DNA of 64,000 nt, taken from NCBI GenBank assembly GCA_016180645.1, contig JACPAV010000003.1, positions 62,001 through 126,000 of the forward strand. Direction: 5' to 3'. Origin of the DNA: Nitrospirota bacterium (GTDB taxonomy: Bacteria; JACPQY01). The notes under the pieces were generated by a model that did not search any database, had not been told where the DNA came from, and saw nothing but the letters and a program-made list of their open reading frames with translations. The translations under genes and the position numbers were made by a program. This document shows positions 1-8,518 of the stretch, piece after piece (within the stretch, counting starts at the first letter, position 1; each line of letters starts with the position of its first letter).

Positions 1-48
1 TCGCGGATCATTCCGCAACACGCCGGAACCCGTTCGGAGGCCTTGTGA
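1..48 (+). CDS. 3' end of an upstream gene (partial, unidentified)
   Basis: An open frame runs in from the left edge and stops at a TGA that overlaps the GTG start of cobS as GTGA. Only 15 codons are visible, too few to name a family. The coupling to cobS suggests another corrinoid-biosynthesis gene, but that is inference from position only. Confidence 0.35.
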   Translation, partial: SRIIPQHAGTRSEAL

Positions 49-809
49 CGGCCATTCGCACGCTGACCATCCTTCCATCCCCCGGCGCGGATGCCGTGAA
101 ACTCTCGGATGCGCTCCCCTGGTTTCCCATCGTGGGCTTGGCGTTGGGAATGCTGCTCTACGCCGGGATCCGGATGCTCGATTTCATGGCGGGCGACCGC
201 TGGCCGGAAGGCATCGCCGCGGCAACGATCGTGGCCGGAACGATATTGACCGGCGGCCTGCACCTGGACGGCCTGGCGGATTGGGCCGACAGCCTCGGCG
301 GCGGGGGCAACCGTCAAAGAATGCTGGACATCATGAAGGACTCGCGGACGGGAGCGTTCGGTGTCATCGCCGTGGTGAGCGTCATCCTGCTGAAATGGAT
401 CGCGCTCTCCCGGCTGATTTCGTTGCACCTCGCCATTTGGATGGTCGCCGCCTACGTTGTATCGAGGTGCATGCAGGCGGATCTCGCGGGCCGCTTGCCC
501 TACGCGCGGATCGACGGAACGGCCGCCCCGTTCATCCACCCGGCCGGCATGGCTCGCCGCGCCGTCATTCTTGGCTCCGGCCTGTCGATCATGCTCCTCC
601 TCTGCGGATTTGCCGGAGGCGCGATTTTTCTGGTCGGTGGGCTGGCAGCGTGGCTGTTCGGACGATGGTGCCTGCTCCGCCTTGCCGGGGTCACCGGGGA
701 CCTCCTCGGAGCGTGCAGCGAATGGACCGAAGTTTTGACCCTCTTCCTCTGCGCCTTCGCGGGCGAAAAAATCATCCCTTGGAGTCGATCACTCTGGTCG
801 CTCCCATAA
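45..809 (+). CDS. cobS: Adenosylcobinamide-GDP ribazoletransferase (cobalamin synthase)
   Basis: CobS joins adenosylcobinamide-GDP to alpha-ribazole (or its phosphate), the last step of the nucleotide-loop pathway of cobalamin synthesis, in the cytoplasmic membrane. The 254-residue product has the family length. It carries the diagnostic GGLHLDGLADWADS block near residues 72-85, with the acidic residues expected to bind metal, followed by several hydrophobic segments. The start is GTG, overlapping the stop of the preceding frame. The btuFCD transporter genes and cobO lie close downstream on the same strand, so the product probably serves salvage of imported corrinoids. No cobalamin riboswitch lies between it and the next gene; the sequence upstream is outside the window. 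Confidence 0.95.
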   Translation: MTAIRTLTILPSPGADAVKLSDALPWFPIVGLALGMLLYAGIRMLDFMAGDRWPEGIAAATIVAGTILTGGLHLDGLADWADSLGGGGNRQRMLDIMKDSRTGAFGVIAVVSVILLKWIALSRLISLHLAIWMVAAYVVSRCMQADLAGRLPYARIDGTAAPFIHPAGMARRAVILGSGLSIMLLLCGFAGGAIFLVGGLAAWLFGRWCLLRLAGVTGDLLGACSEWTEVLTLFLCAFAGEKIIPWSRSLWSLP

Positions 810-852
810 GTAAAACCGTAAAGATTCATATGCTACGAAAGGAGAATCAAAC

Positions 853-2019
853 ATGAGAAAACTCACATCCCGTCTTGGCTTAATCCTATTTACCGCATTC
901 CTGCTGGGCATCGGATGCGCGGAGAAGGAGAAAACCGGCGGCCTCGCCCCCTCGAAGGGCGCGGTCATCGTCACAACGGATTTCGGCGGAAGCGGAACCG
1001 TGGCCTCGCTGAGCCTCGGTCCCGACCCCGCCCTTTGGAGCCTGAGCGACAAGCTCGAACTGGTCTCCAGCGATCCTACGGTCCGCGTTTTCGGGTCGAG
1101 GGTCTACGTGATCAATCGTTTCGGAGCCGACAACATTCAGTTGCTCGACCCGAACAACAATTATCTCACCGCCGGTCAATACTCCATCGGCAAAGGGGCC
1201 AATCCGCATGATATCCTTGAGCTCAGCGCGACGAAGGCTTACGTCACGCGGTTCGAGCCACCCTACGATGACATCCTGATCGTGAATCCGACCACCGGAG
1301 ATGAGCTGGGTACGATTTCCCTCAAGGGGGTGTCCGGTCTCAACAAAACGTCCACGCCCCGACCGCACCAGATGATCAAGGTGGACGACCGGGTCTACGT
1401 GATCCTTCAGAATCTCGACAGTGCTTTTTCGGAGACGGGGAACAGCCTCCTGGCCGTCATCGATCCGGCGTCGGATGCCCTGATCGATGCGGATCCTGCC
1501 ACTCCCGAAATCGATACCATCGACCTCGGACTCAAGAACGCGAGTGGAAATGCCCTCTACAAAGATGAGGTCTTCATCGCCGGGGCGGGCGACTACCTCG
1601 CTCAGAATCCGGCGGCGGAAGCCGGCGTCGTGGCGGTGAATGTAAAGACGCATGCCGTTCGCACGATCATCGGCGGTGCCGCGCTTTCCGGAAGACCGGG
1701 AGAGGATTTGGCCGTCACGGAGTCCGGCCGAGGTTATCTCGCCGTTACCGATTCCGCCTACCCTGCAACGTTCAAACCGTCCCTTCTGGAATTCGACGCC
1801 GCGACAGGATCCTTGGGCGCGGCCATATACACGGGCAGCTCGACGGCCTCCGCCCTTCAGTCGTTCGAATTGGACAGCCGAGGCCACCTCTTGATCCTGG
1901 ACCGCGATCCCGCGAACCCCGGGGTGGTGGTTGTGGACACGAAAACCCGCGCCACCATTGGGGATCGGTTTCCCACAAGCATTCCCCCGGCCGCCATCGC
2001 AATCGTATCGGAGGAATGA
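853..2019 (+). CDS. Surface-type lipoprotein with beta-propeller-like repeats, in the B12 uptake operon
   Basis: The 388-residue product starts with a basic N-terminus, a hydrophobic core and a Cys near residue 22 (FLLGIGC), which looks like a lipoprotein signal although the residue at -3 is not ideal. The mature part repeats short beta-strand units of the kind 'RVYVINR... IQLLD' and 'AYVTRF... ILIVNP', spaced 45-60 residues apart, typical of YncE-like beta-propellers. A clear AAAGGAG ribosome-binding site precedes the ATG. It lies between cobS and btuF. By analogy with BtuG of Bacteroides, a surface beta-propeller lipoprotein that binds vitamin B12, it may capture corrinoid for the transporter. 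That role is inference; the fold assignment is moderately sure. Confidence 0.7.
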   Translation: MRKLTSRLGLILFTAFLLGIGCAEKEKTGGLAPSKGAVIVTTDFGGSGTVASLSLGPDPALWSLSDKLELVSSDPTVRVFGSRVYVINRFGADNIQLLDPNNNYLTAGQYSIGKGANPHDILELSATKAYVTRFEPPYDDILIVNPTTGDELGTISLKGVSGLNKTSTPRPHQMIKVDDRVYVILQNLDSAFSETGNSLLAVIDPASDALIDADPATPEIDTIDLGLKNASGNALYKDEVFIAGAGDYLAQNPAAEAGVVAVNVKTHAVRTIIGGAALSGRPGEDLAVTESGRGYLAVTDSAYPATFKPSLLEFDAATGSLGAAIYTGSSTASALQSFELDSRGHLLILDRDPANPGVVVVDTKTRATIGDRFPTSIPPAAIAIVSEE

Positions 2020-2023
2020 TCGC

Positions 2024-2872
2024 TTGAGGTGCTTTGCCGTCGTCGTCGGCCTTCTCCTCTCGTGGATGGGGCCCGCCCGATCCGAGGCCGCGGAGCAATC
2101 CGCCCCGACCCCCCCCCGAAGGATCGTGTCGCTTCTTCCATCAATCACAGAACTCATGTTCGACCTCGGAGCGGGCGACCGGGTCGTCGGGATCAGCGAC
2201 TATTGCATGGTGCCCGCCGGCAGCGGACCCTTCCCGCGCGTCGGCGGGCTTATCCCCAATCTGGAGATGATCGCGGAGCTCCGCCCCGATCTCATCCTGG
2301 CCGACACTTCACAGGCCCAGGGTCTGAAGCGCGCCCGGGAAATCGGCCTCCGGGTCAAGCTGACGGATTCCACCCGGGTCGGGAGTCTCGACGATTTGTT
2401 CAACCTCATCGTAGACATCGGCACGGCCGTCGGGCGGACGGTCGAGGCCCGCAAGGTGGTGCAGGGCATGAAGGAGAGATTGAAACAGTTGGAGAACAAA
2501 CTCGCCGGCAAACGCGCAACCACGGTTCTGTCCGTATTGTGGTGGGAGCCGCTCATGGTCGCAGGCCGGAGAAGTCTCCAGAATGAAATCATCCGGAGTG
2601 CCGGCGGGGTGAATGTGGCCGCTCACATGGAGAAAAGCGGGTCCTCCGTCTCGGACGAGTTCGTTATTCAGAAGAACCCCGACGTGATCATCGTGCCCGA
2701 GCCGCAGGATCTGGCCATCGCGAAATCGCGCCCCGGCTGGAGTGTGCTTTCCGCGGCGCGCACGGGCCGCGTGGTGGCTGTGAAGAACAACCTCATCGGC
2801 CACTACGGGCCGCGCCTGGTGGAAGGCATCGAGGAGCTGGCCAAGGTTCTTCACCCGGAGGAGAAGTGGTGA
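2024..2872 (+). CDS. btuF: Periplasmic corrinoid-binding protein of an ABC transporter (BtuF-like)
   Basis: This is the substrate-binding component for vitamin B12 (or a related corrinoid) import, acting in the periplasm. The TTG at 2024 is preferred over an upstream ATG. A GGAGG lies 9-13 nt ahead of it, and the product then begins with a proper signal peptide (MRCFAVVVGLLLSW...) ending near residue 25. The mature part has the PeriBP_2 features: 'RIVSLLPSITELMFDLG' at the N-terminus, 'GDRVVGISDYC', and 'NLEMIAELRPDLIL'. The stop overlaps the btuC start region. A siderophore or other metal chelate cannot be excluded from sequence, but neighbouring cobS and cobO favour corrinoid. Confidence 0.88.
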   Translation: MRCFAVVVGLLLSWMGPARSEAAEQSAPTPPRRIVSLLPSITELMFDLGAGDRVVGISDYCMVPAGSGPFPRVGGLIPNLEMIAELRPDLILADTSQAQGLKRAREIGLRVKLTDSTRVGSLDDLFNLIVDIGTAVGRTVEARKVVQGMKERLKQLENKLAGKRATTVLSVLWWEPLMVAGRRSLQNEIIRSAGGVNVAAHMEKSGSSVSDEFVIQKNPDVIIVPEPQDLAIAKSRPGWSVLSAARTGRVVAVKNNLIGHYGPRLVEGIEELAKVLHPEEKW

Positions 2873-3882
2873 TGCCGCCCTCTTTGAATCTCAGGATGAA
2901 ATTGTTTCGCGTCGTGCTCGTGATGGGAGGAGTCCTCGTCCTCGCGGCTGCGGCGGCCGTCACGGTCGGCACCGTGGAAATAGGTCCGGCCGACATTCTA
3001 CGGTCTCTTCTCTTCCCGGACCCGGCCGGCAATTCCGCGAGGGACCTGATCATCCGTCAGCTCCGACTGCCGCGCGTCGTCATGGCGATCATCGTCGGGG
3101 CGTCGCTCGCCTCCGTGGGGGCCTCGCTCCAGTCGCTCCTTCGGAATCCACTCGCCGATCCATACCTCCTGGGGGTATCCAGCGGCGCGGCCCTCGGCGC
3201 GGTGATCGGAATTGAAATCGGGGTGGGAGCGTCAACGGGCTTCGCCTTCGCGGGCGCTCTGGCCGCCACTGTGCTCGTCTTCGTGCTCGCCACCCGGCAC
3301 CATCGACTCGATCCGCAGACTCTGCTTCTGGCCGGAGTGGTCCTCAATTCCATTCTCGGCGCCGCGATGACCCTCGTGATGATTTTCCTTCAGCCCCATC
3401 AGATCCAATCGGTGGTCTACTGGCTGCTGGGGAACATCCGGCCCGCGGGATGGGCCCCGTTGGCATTTCTTTCGCTCGGGCTGATCGTGGGGTTCGGGCT
3501 CCTTTTTTCGCAGGCGCGGGCATTGGACCTCCTCGCCCAGGGCGAGGAATCCGCGCGACAGTTGGGGGTGCGGACGGAGCGGTGCAAGGTCATCGTCCTC
3601 TTCGCTTCCGCGCTGCTCACCACGCTCGCCGTGTCGTTCAACGGCCTCATCGGGTTCGTCGGATTGATCGTTCCCCACGCCGCGCGATTCTTGTTCGGAC
3701 CCGACAACCGCCTGCTCGTTCCCGCCTCGGCCCTTCTGGGCGCAGGGGTTCTGGTATGCGCGGACACACTCGCGCGGACGGTTCTTTCGCCCACCGAACT
3801 GCCCGTGGGCGCATTGACGGCTCTCGCGGGCGGCCCCTTCTTCCTTCTCCTCCTCCGCAAGGGACGACGAATTCTCCCATGA
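2866..3882 (+). CDS. btuC: Corrinoid ABC transporter permease (FecCD family, BtuC-like)
   Basis: This is the inner-membrane permease of the BtuCDF-type importer. The 338-residue product has about ten hydrophobic segments and the FecCD signatures 'RQLRLPRVVMAIIVG', 'NPLADPYLLGVSSGAALGA' and 'GLIGFVGLIVPHAAR'. Start codons at 2866 (GTG) and 2872 (ATG) are both possible. A GGAGGAG at about 2857-2863 sits better before the ATG, which overlaps the btuF stop. The gene ends in an ATGA overlap with btuD, so translation is coupled. Confidence 0.92.
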   Translation: MVMPPSLNLRMKLFRVVLVMGGVLVLAAAAAVTVGTVEIGPADILRSLLFPDPAGNSARDLIIRQLRLPRVVMAIIVGASLASVGASLQSLLRNPLADPYLLGVSSGAALGAVIGIEIGVGASTGFAFAGALAATVLVFVLATRHHRLDPQTLLLAGVVLNSILGAAMTLVMIFLQPHQIQSVVYWLLGNIRPAGWAPLAFLSLGLIVGFGLLFSQARALDLLAQGEESARQLGVRTERCKVIVLFASALLTTLAVSFNGLIGFVGLIVPHAARFLFGPDNRLLVPASALLGAGVLVCADTLARTVLSPTELPVGALTALAGGPFFLLLLRKGRRILP

Positions 3883-4748
3883 TCCCACCACCTCTGAAAT
3901 CTCAAACCTCGAATGTCAATTCTCAGATGGGTGGTGGGACGCCCCCACCCCCGGAGATCGTCCTGGATCACTTGCGCTACTCCCACTCGCGGCCGGGACG
4001 ATCCTTCTCCACGCCGCTACTCGATGAGATCACCCTTTCCATCCGGCCCTCCGAGACGGTTGGGATCGTCGGTCCAAATGGAACCGGCAAGACCACATTG
4101 CTCCGATTGATCTCCGGGGTGCTCCGTCCTCTCGCCGGTCGAATCATCGTCGGCGGCCGCGATCTTCACCACTGGAGGCCCCGGGCTCTGGCTCAGACCA
4201 TCGCCGTCATGCCGCAGGAATTCTCCGTGATGTTTCCCTACACCGTGGAAGAGATCGTCCTAACCGGCCGCGCGCCCTATCGCAACGGCCTCGGTTGGGA
4301 AACGGAGGAGGACTACTCCATCGTTGACAAAGTTCTCGAGCGGACGGACCTTGGAAACCTTCGGCGCAAGCCCTTCCCCGACCTTAGCGCCGGCGAGAAG
4401 GGCCGCGTTCTGCTCGCGCGCGCGCTGGCTCAACAGGCCCCGGTCCTGCTCCTTGATGAGCCGACCGAGAGCCTGGACCTGCGATACCGGGTGCGTCTGT
4501 TGGATAAAATCATGGAACTCCGTGAGACTCGCGGCATGACGCTGGTCATCGTATCCCACGACGTCAACCTGATCGCCGAGTACTGCCCGCGGGTCATCTT
4601 GCTCCACGGCGGCCGCGTGGTCGGCGATGGTCCGGTGGATTCAACTCTCACCCCGGCTACGCTGAAGGAAGTTTTCGAGGTGGACGTGATCCGGGGCGAA
4701 CATCCCCTGACCCACTCCCCCCATTTCTTCCTCGCTCCCCGCTCATGA
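3879..4748 (+). CDS. btuD: Corrinoid ABC transporter ATP-binding protein (BtuD-like)
   Basis: This is the ATPase subunit driving corrinoid import with BtuC and BtuF. The ATG at 3879 overlaps the btuC stop (ATGA). The frame is open far upstream, but only this start fits operon structure and protein length (289 residues). Walker A is GPNGTGKTT, the ABC signature is LSAGEKGRVLLARAL (the variant usual in iron-complex/B12 ATPases), Walker B is VLLLDEPTESLD, and the switch His lies in IVSHDVN. About 25 extra residues rich in Pro and Gly precede the ABC domain, which is unusual and may be a linker or mark a later true start. Confidence 0.92.
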   Translation: MIPPPLKSQTSNVNSQMGGGTPPPPEIVLDHLRYSHSRPGRSFSTPLLDEITLSIRPSETVGIVGPNGTGKTTLLRLISGVLRPLAGRIIVGGRDLHHWRPRALAQTIAVMPQEFSVMFPYTVEEIVLTGRAPYRNGLGWETEEDYSIVDKVLERTDLGNLRRKPFPDLSAGEKGRVLLARALAQQAPVLLLDEPTESLDLRYRVRLLDKIMELRETRGMTLVIVSHDVNLIAEYCPRVILLHGGRVVGDGPVDSTLTPATLKEVFEVDVIRGEHPLTHSPHFFLAPRS

Positions 4749-4753
4749 CTTTG

Positions 4754-4809
4754 GTAGCCGCGGCCTTTAGGCCGCGCGCCCAGTCGCAGGCTGAAGCCTG
4801 CGGCTACCC
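4754..4809. repeat. Palindromic intergenic repeat
   Basis: Nine-base outer arms (GGTAGCCGC at 4754-4762 and GCGGCTACC at 4801-4809) enclose two inner hairpins, 4761-4776 and 4786-4803. The element lies just past the btuD stop and can fold as a branched structure. A related sequence with the same 'ggct-aagcc' hairpins lies at 8519-8584, so this appears to be a dispersed REP-like family. It may also end transcription of the btu operon. Confidence 0.7.
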
Positions 4810-4829
4810 TGCCATGCCGCTAGGAGCTC

Positions 4830-5291
4830 CTACCCCTTCCCGGTCCCTTCCTCAATCGGAGGCAGGCCGAGCGGAGCGCGAAGTTTGGGATACGCGGCGC
4901 CCAGGAGGTACGTTCCCACTAGAGCGCCGGCCAGAGCCGCGATCGCGTAGACTTTTCCCTCGCCCATGTTCACAAAGATCGGACCGGGGCACATGCCGGT
5001 GATGGACCAGCCTATTCCGAAAAGAATTCCCCCGACGAGATTGCCGCGATGCCTCGGCTTCGGCTTGATGCCCAGCGGTTCTCCGCGGACGGTCTTTCCG
5101 TATCGCTTGAGAAGCCACAATCCCGGTGCGGTCACGATCACCGCCGTCCCGATGATTCCGTAAAGCTGAAAGCTCCTGAAGAGAAACATGTTCTGGATGT
5201 AGTCGTAATCCGCCGCCCCACTCCGACTCAGCACGAGCCCGAACGCAACGCCGAGGACGAGATACACTAAAACCATCCGTCTACGCTCCAA
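4830..5291 (-). CDS. YeeE/YedE-family membrane protein (DUF6691-like), second half of a pair
   Basis: The 153-residue membrane protein has four hydrophobic segments and a GMCPGP Cys motif near residue 100, as in the C-terminal type of split YeeE/YedE proteins. The family includes thiosulfate/sulfur-compound transporters. The pair in this window is the short two-gene form common beside sulfur-metabolism genes. Its start overlaps the end of the preceding gene by 11 nt, showing one operon. The substrate is unknown; a role in taking up a reduced sulfur species is inference from the family. Confidence 0.82.
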   Translation of the reverse strand: MERRRMVLVYLVLGVAFGLVLSRSGAADYDYIQNMFLFRSFQLYGIIGTAVIVTAPGLWLLKRYGKTVRGEPLGIKPKPRHRGNLVGGILFGIGWSITGMCPGPIFVNMGEGKVYAIAALAGALVGTYLLGAAYPKLRAPLGLPPIEEGTGKG

Positions 5292-5787
5292 GAAGCAACC
5301 GGTAGATCAGGTTCGTCACCACGGCGCCCGCCGCCATGAAACTCACCGTGGACACAATGCTCCCGATTTCAAAATTCGAAATCCCGAAGATGCCGTGCCC
5401 GCTCGTGCAGCCGCCCGCCAATCGCGTTCCAAAGCCGATGAACAGACCCCCCACGAACATCCAGGCGATCTTGGCCGCGTGGCTCGATCCGATGAAGGTG
5501 TCGAACATCCCCAGTGCCCACAACGGATCCCACGTCCCGCTTAGATTGCTCGAAAGCACTCCGGCCAACACCAAGCCGACGAGAAACGGTAATCGCCAGT
5601 TCCCCGCCCCCTTCAAGTCCGGTTTCTGGAAGAAAGGCAGTCGGCTCCCCAAGGCGCACAAATTCTCGAAGCCCGTGGAAATCCCAAGGCTGCGATTGCT
5701 CACGAAGAGCAGCCCCAGCGTGATCAACCCAATCAGCGCGCCCGCCACCGCCCAATGGAGCGGTTGAACGCCGTGAAGAATCAGCAT
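5281..5787 (-). CDS. YeeE/YedE-family membrane protein, first half of a pair
   Basis: The 168-residue product has four to five hydrophobic segments with the family's Cys motifs: a Cys in 'ENLCALGSR' near residue 45 and 'GGCTSGHG' near residue 130. In characterised YeeE, such cysteines guide thiosulfate through the membrane. It is followed directly by its partner gene with an 11-nt overlap; together they correspond to one full-length YeeE. It is divergent from cobO, with about 90 nt between them that can hold promoters for both. Confidence 0.85.
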   Translation of the reverse strand: MLILHGVQPLHWAVAGALIGLITLGLLFVSNRSLGISTGFENLCALGSRLPFFQKPDLKGAGNWRLPFLVGLVLAGVLSSNLSGTWDPLWALGMFDTFIGSSHAAKIAWMFVGGLFIGFGTRLAGGCTSGHGIFGISNFEIGSIVSTVSFMAAGAVVTNLIYRLLLGA

Positions 5788-5875
5788 GTCGCCATTGTGT
5801 CAGTGGAGGGAGTAAAATACCAGATGGTCATTCCCTTTCGTTGTGATGTGAACGGGAAAACAGTACAGTACGCCG

Positions 5876-6403
5876 ATGCCTGACAAGGCGCATGGGATCA
5901 TCGCCGTCTATTCGGGGAACGGCAAAGGGAAGACCACGGCGGCCCTCGGCTGCGCCCTCCGCGCGCTGGGACACGACATGAAAGTCCTCGTCGTCGAGTT
6001 CGTGAAACACATCGGGCGCAGCGGGGAACACAAGATCGCTGAAAAAATCGGCAACTTCAGTTTCTATGCCCCACCCGATCCATCCGTGGCGCTGGGATCA
6101 CCGCAGGACCGCGAGGATCTCCGGGCCAAGCAGGCCTGGGAATTTGCCAAGGAGAAGATCCACAGCCGTGAATTCGACATGATCATCCTGGACGCCATCA
6201 ACAACGCCATCGACGCCGGCCACCTCGAAATCAGCGACGTCATCAATCTCATGCGCGCCAAGCCAAGGGCGCTGCACCTCTTCCTGACCGGGAAGAACGC
6301 GAAGCCCGAAGTCATCGACCACGCCGATCTCGTGACGGACATGCAGGCCGTGCGCCACCACAACCAGCGCGGCATCAAGGCCCAACGCGGGATTGAATTC
6401 TAG
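5876..6403 (+). CDS. cobO: Corrinoid adenosyltransferase, CobA/CobO type
   Basis: The enzyme transfers the 5'-deoxyadenosyl group of ATP to the cobalt of reduced corrinoid. The 175-residue product has the CobA/CobO P-loop (GNGKGKTT, residues 15-22), the conserved 'HHNQRGIKAQRGIEF' C-terminus and 'LTGKNA' near residue 137. The stretch usually read as VLDEI, where the acidic residue sits in the Walker-B-like strand, is here ILDAI (about residue 103), so one conserved Glu is missing. Together with cobS and btuFCD it completes the import, adenosylation and nucleotide-loop route for salvaged corrinoids. Confidence 0.93.
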   Translation: MPDKAHGIIAVYSGNGKGKTTAALGCALRALGHDMKVLVVEFVKHIGRSGEHKIAEKIGNFSFYAPPDPSVALGSPQDREDLRAKQAWEFAKEKIHSREFDMIILDAINNAIDAGHLEISDVINLMRAKPRALHLFLTGKNAKPEVIDHADLVTDMQAVRHHNQRGIKAQRGIEF

Positions 6404-6499
6404 TGCGGCGTTGAACATGTCCTGCAAGAGATCCCTCACTCACGCGCCGCACGGTAGCCCCGCTCCCATGCCGGAATTCCGAATAAAGGCGGGGCGTAT

Positions 6500-6560
6500 G
6501 TACCGTGTTGACGCCGGAAGCCCGTACAGGGAATCTTGCGGGACTTACTCAACACGGTAC
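6500..6560. repeat. 12-bp perfect inverted repeat with 37-nt loop
   Basis: The arms GTACCGTGTTGA (6500-6511) and TCAACACGGTAC (6549-6560) match perfectly. The element sits between the convergent cobO and TPR genes and lacks a T-tract on either strand, so it is a weak candidate for an ordinary terminator. It may be a small palindromic element. Confidence 0.55.
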
Positions 6561-6565
6561 TAGCT

Positions 6566-6925
6566 TCAGGTTTTCGTTTGAGCCGAACGCACTTTCTCCT
6601 CCCGGATTTCCTGGGTCCAGCTTTTGGTGCGAGCGAGTGCGCCCTCGTGTTCGGCTTCCTTCGTCATGCCCTTCTTCTGATAGATGATGGATAGATTGGT
6701 GTGCGGAAGGACGGCATCCGGGGTGGCCTCGGCCCATTTCTTCGCCGCTTCGAGCGCATCGTCGAGCCGATCCAAACGGATGAGCGCCTGTGTCAGTCCT
6801 TCCAAGACCTCGGGATCACCCGGCTGAATCCGCAGTGAGGCCTCGAAGGCGGCCACCGCATGAGCGAACCGGTCCTCCAAGAGGTGCTCCATACCCTCCA
6901 TGTAGAGCTGATCGCGATCGGCCAA
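6566..6925 (-). CDS. Small TPR-repeat protein
   Basis: The 119-residue soluble protein is built from about three tetratricopeptide-like helical pairs (residues 8-40, 41-74, 75-105) with the usual small/large residue pattern, for example 'A-x-x-A-F-x-x-x-L-x-I-x-P'. There is no signal peptide. TPRs mediate protein-protein contacts, and the partner is unknown. It follows the DUF59 gene by 13 nt and is probably co-transcribed with it. Confidence 0.75.
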   Translation of the reverse strand: MADRDQLYMEGMEHLLEDRFAHAVAAFEASLRIQPGDPEVLEGLTQALIRLDRLDDALEAAKKWAEATPDAVLPHTNLSIIYQKKGMTKEAEHEGALARTKSWTQEIREEKVRSAQTKT

Positions 6926-6938
6926 GACGATGCCCCGA

Positions 6939-7247
6939 CTACTCTTCGATTCCCAACCTTTTTTTGCCTTCCGGAGTGATCATCGAAGGATGCCACTGGG
7001 GTTCCCAAACCACGTCCACGTTGACCTTTGTGACGCCGGGAACGTTCATGGCCGTATCCTGCACCATGCCCGGGAGCATCTGCGCGGCCGGGCACCCCTG
7101 CGTAGTCATGGTCATCTTGACGTTGACTTCGGAGCCTTCCCCGATCAACGCGACATCGTAAATGAGACCGAGATCCACGATGTTCACGGGGATCTCCGGA
7201 TCGTAAACGCCTTTCAGCGATTCCATCACTTCTTCTTTCGTCGGCAT
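6939..7247 (-). CDS. MIP18-family (DUF59) metal-sulfur cluster assembly factor
   Basis: The 102-residue product matches the SufT/PaaD/MIP18 family: 'VYDPEIPVNIVDLGLIYDV' at the N-terminus, 'TTQGCPAA' with the conserved Cys near residue 52, and 'VWEPQWHPSMITPEGKKRLG' at the C-terminus. Members help mature Fe-S proteins in the cytoplasm. A good ribosome-binding site (GGGAGGTAACC on the minus strand) precedes the ATG. It is coupled to the TPR gene and lies 18 nt downstream of the MFS gene, so the three may form one transcript. Confidence 0.9.
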   Translation of the reverse strand: MPTKEEVMESLKGVYDPEIPVNIVDLGLIYDVALIGEGSEVNVKMTMTTQGCPAAQMLPGMVQDTAMNVPGVTKVNVDVVWEPQWHPSMITPEGKKRLGIEE

Positions 7248-7265
7248 GGTTACCTCCCTGCCTGA

Positions 7266-8510
7266 TTAGGATGGCATTCTATCAATTTGCCCCCGCCCTC
7301 TCAACGAAGACCGGAATACCCAGAGCACACCCAGTCCGGTAACGACGAGCAGGCCCGCAACCGAGTGATAGGCGCCGGTGAAGCCCAGCCTCGCCACGAG
7401 CACGCCGGTGAAAAACTGACCGGAGGCGTGCCCCACGTCCGTGACCGAACCGAACAGTCCCATCGCCGATCCGAGGGCGTAGGCTTTGCACAAGTCGGCC
7501 ACCTGCGCCGAGGTGGACGTGTGCGTAATGGCTTCCCCCACACCGTAGATCAGCGCCAGTGCATAGAGAGGGATCAATCGCGAGGCGAACGGCAAGGCGT
7601 AGAAAGCTCCGGCAGAGAGCCCCAGGCCGGCCACGATCATCAGAACACGGCTTGAACGATCGGAAAGCCTGCCCATGAGCGGGCGGGAGACAAGCGATGC
7701 AAGCGATTGGACGCCGAAAAACAGGCCGATCGCCGCCGGCGGGTGTCCCAGCGAGGCCGCATAGAGTGGGACAAATGCTTGGAGTGCGCCCAGCGCAAAA
7801 AGCTGCACGGACTGCGCGGAGCAGATCATCATGACCTGGCGATTGAAAACGATTTCCCTGAGTCCTGACCCAAATCGCCTCCGGATCTCCGTTCCGATGG
7901 GCAGCTTCGGCGAAGGCTGCATGGCCCTCTCCGCACCGTTCGCCGAAGGACCCGAAGCGCGAACGAACAGCACGGCCAGGGCAAAGGCCACAAGTCCCGA
8001 TATTCCGCAGAGCAGGTACGCGGATGTAAATCCGTACTGGCTTAGCGCGACGCCTCCAAGGGCGGGCCCGATGGATTTCCCCGTTTGAACGCAGGCGGTG
8101 TACCACCCGATGCCCTCGGCACGCCGATCCTTGAAGAGGCCTGCGACCACCGCCATCGCCGTGGGACCGTACACCGCGGTGGAGAATCCGTGAAGGGTGC
8201 GGAGCACGAGGAGCGATTCCGGAGAATCGGCCACGAAATAGAAGAACGGCGTGAAGGCGAAGAAACAAATGCCGGCGAGGACCACCCACCGCCGCCCGAC
8301 CACATCCGAGATCACTCCGGAGGGCAGCTTCACGAAAATCCCCACGGCGGTCGACGCCGCCATAATCAGACCGATCGTCTCCGGCCCTGATCCCAAGTCC
8401 TTCGCCAGGAGCGGAGTCATGGGGGTGCGCGACCACTCGTAGCTCATGAACGCGAAGAAGGCGACGGAGCAGAGGAGGACGAAGGGGTTCATGGATCTGA
8501 GGCCATCCAA
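7266..8510 (-). CDS. Major facilitator superfamily transporter
   Basis: The 414-residue inner-membrane protein has about 12 hydrophobic segments. It carries the MFS loop 2-3 motif as 'GVISDVVGRRWVV' (about residues 60-75) and a related 'GRLSDRSSRVLMI' in the second half. It resembles drug/sugar-type MFS exporters, but the substrate cannot be read from sequence. A dispersed repeat lies just upstream. Confidence 0.85.
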   Translation of the reverse strand: MDGLRSMNPFVLLCSVAFFAFMSYEWSRTPMTPLLAKDLGSGPETIGLIMAASTAVGIFVKLPSGVISDVVGRRWVVLAGICFFAFTPFFYFVADSPESLLVLRTLHGFSTAVYGPTAMAVVAGLFKDRRAEGIGWYTACVQTGKSIGPALGGVALSQYGFTSAYLLCGISGLVAFALAVLFVRASGPSANGAERAMQPSPKLPIGTEIRRRFGSGLREIVFNRQVMMICSAQSVQLFALGALQAFVPLYAASLGHPPAAIGLFFGVQSLASLVSRPLMGRLSDRSSRVLMIVAGLGLSAGAFYALPFASRLIPLYALALIYGVGEAITHTSTSAQVADLCKAYALGSAMGLFGSVTDVGHASGQFFTGVLVARLGFTGAYHSVAGLLVVTGLGVLWVFRSSLRGRGQIDRMPS

Positions 8511-8518
8511 AGAATGAC

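Noticed and set aside
1-900. Cobalamin riboswitch for the btu/cob genes
   Set aside because: No B12-box-like element or long leader found in the visible upstream gaps; the sequence before cobS is outside the window.
4745-5002. Frame across the palindromic repeat after btuD
   Set aside because: It runs through the repeat and antisense to the YeeE/YedE gene; no support as a gene.
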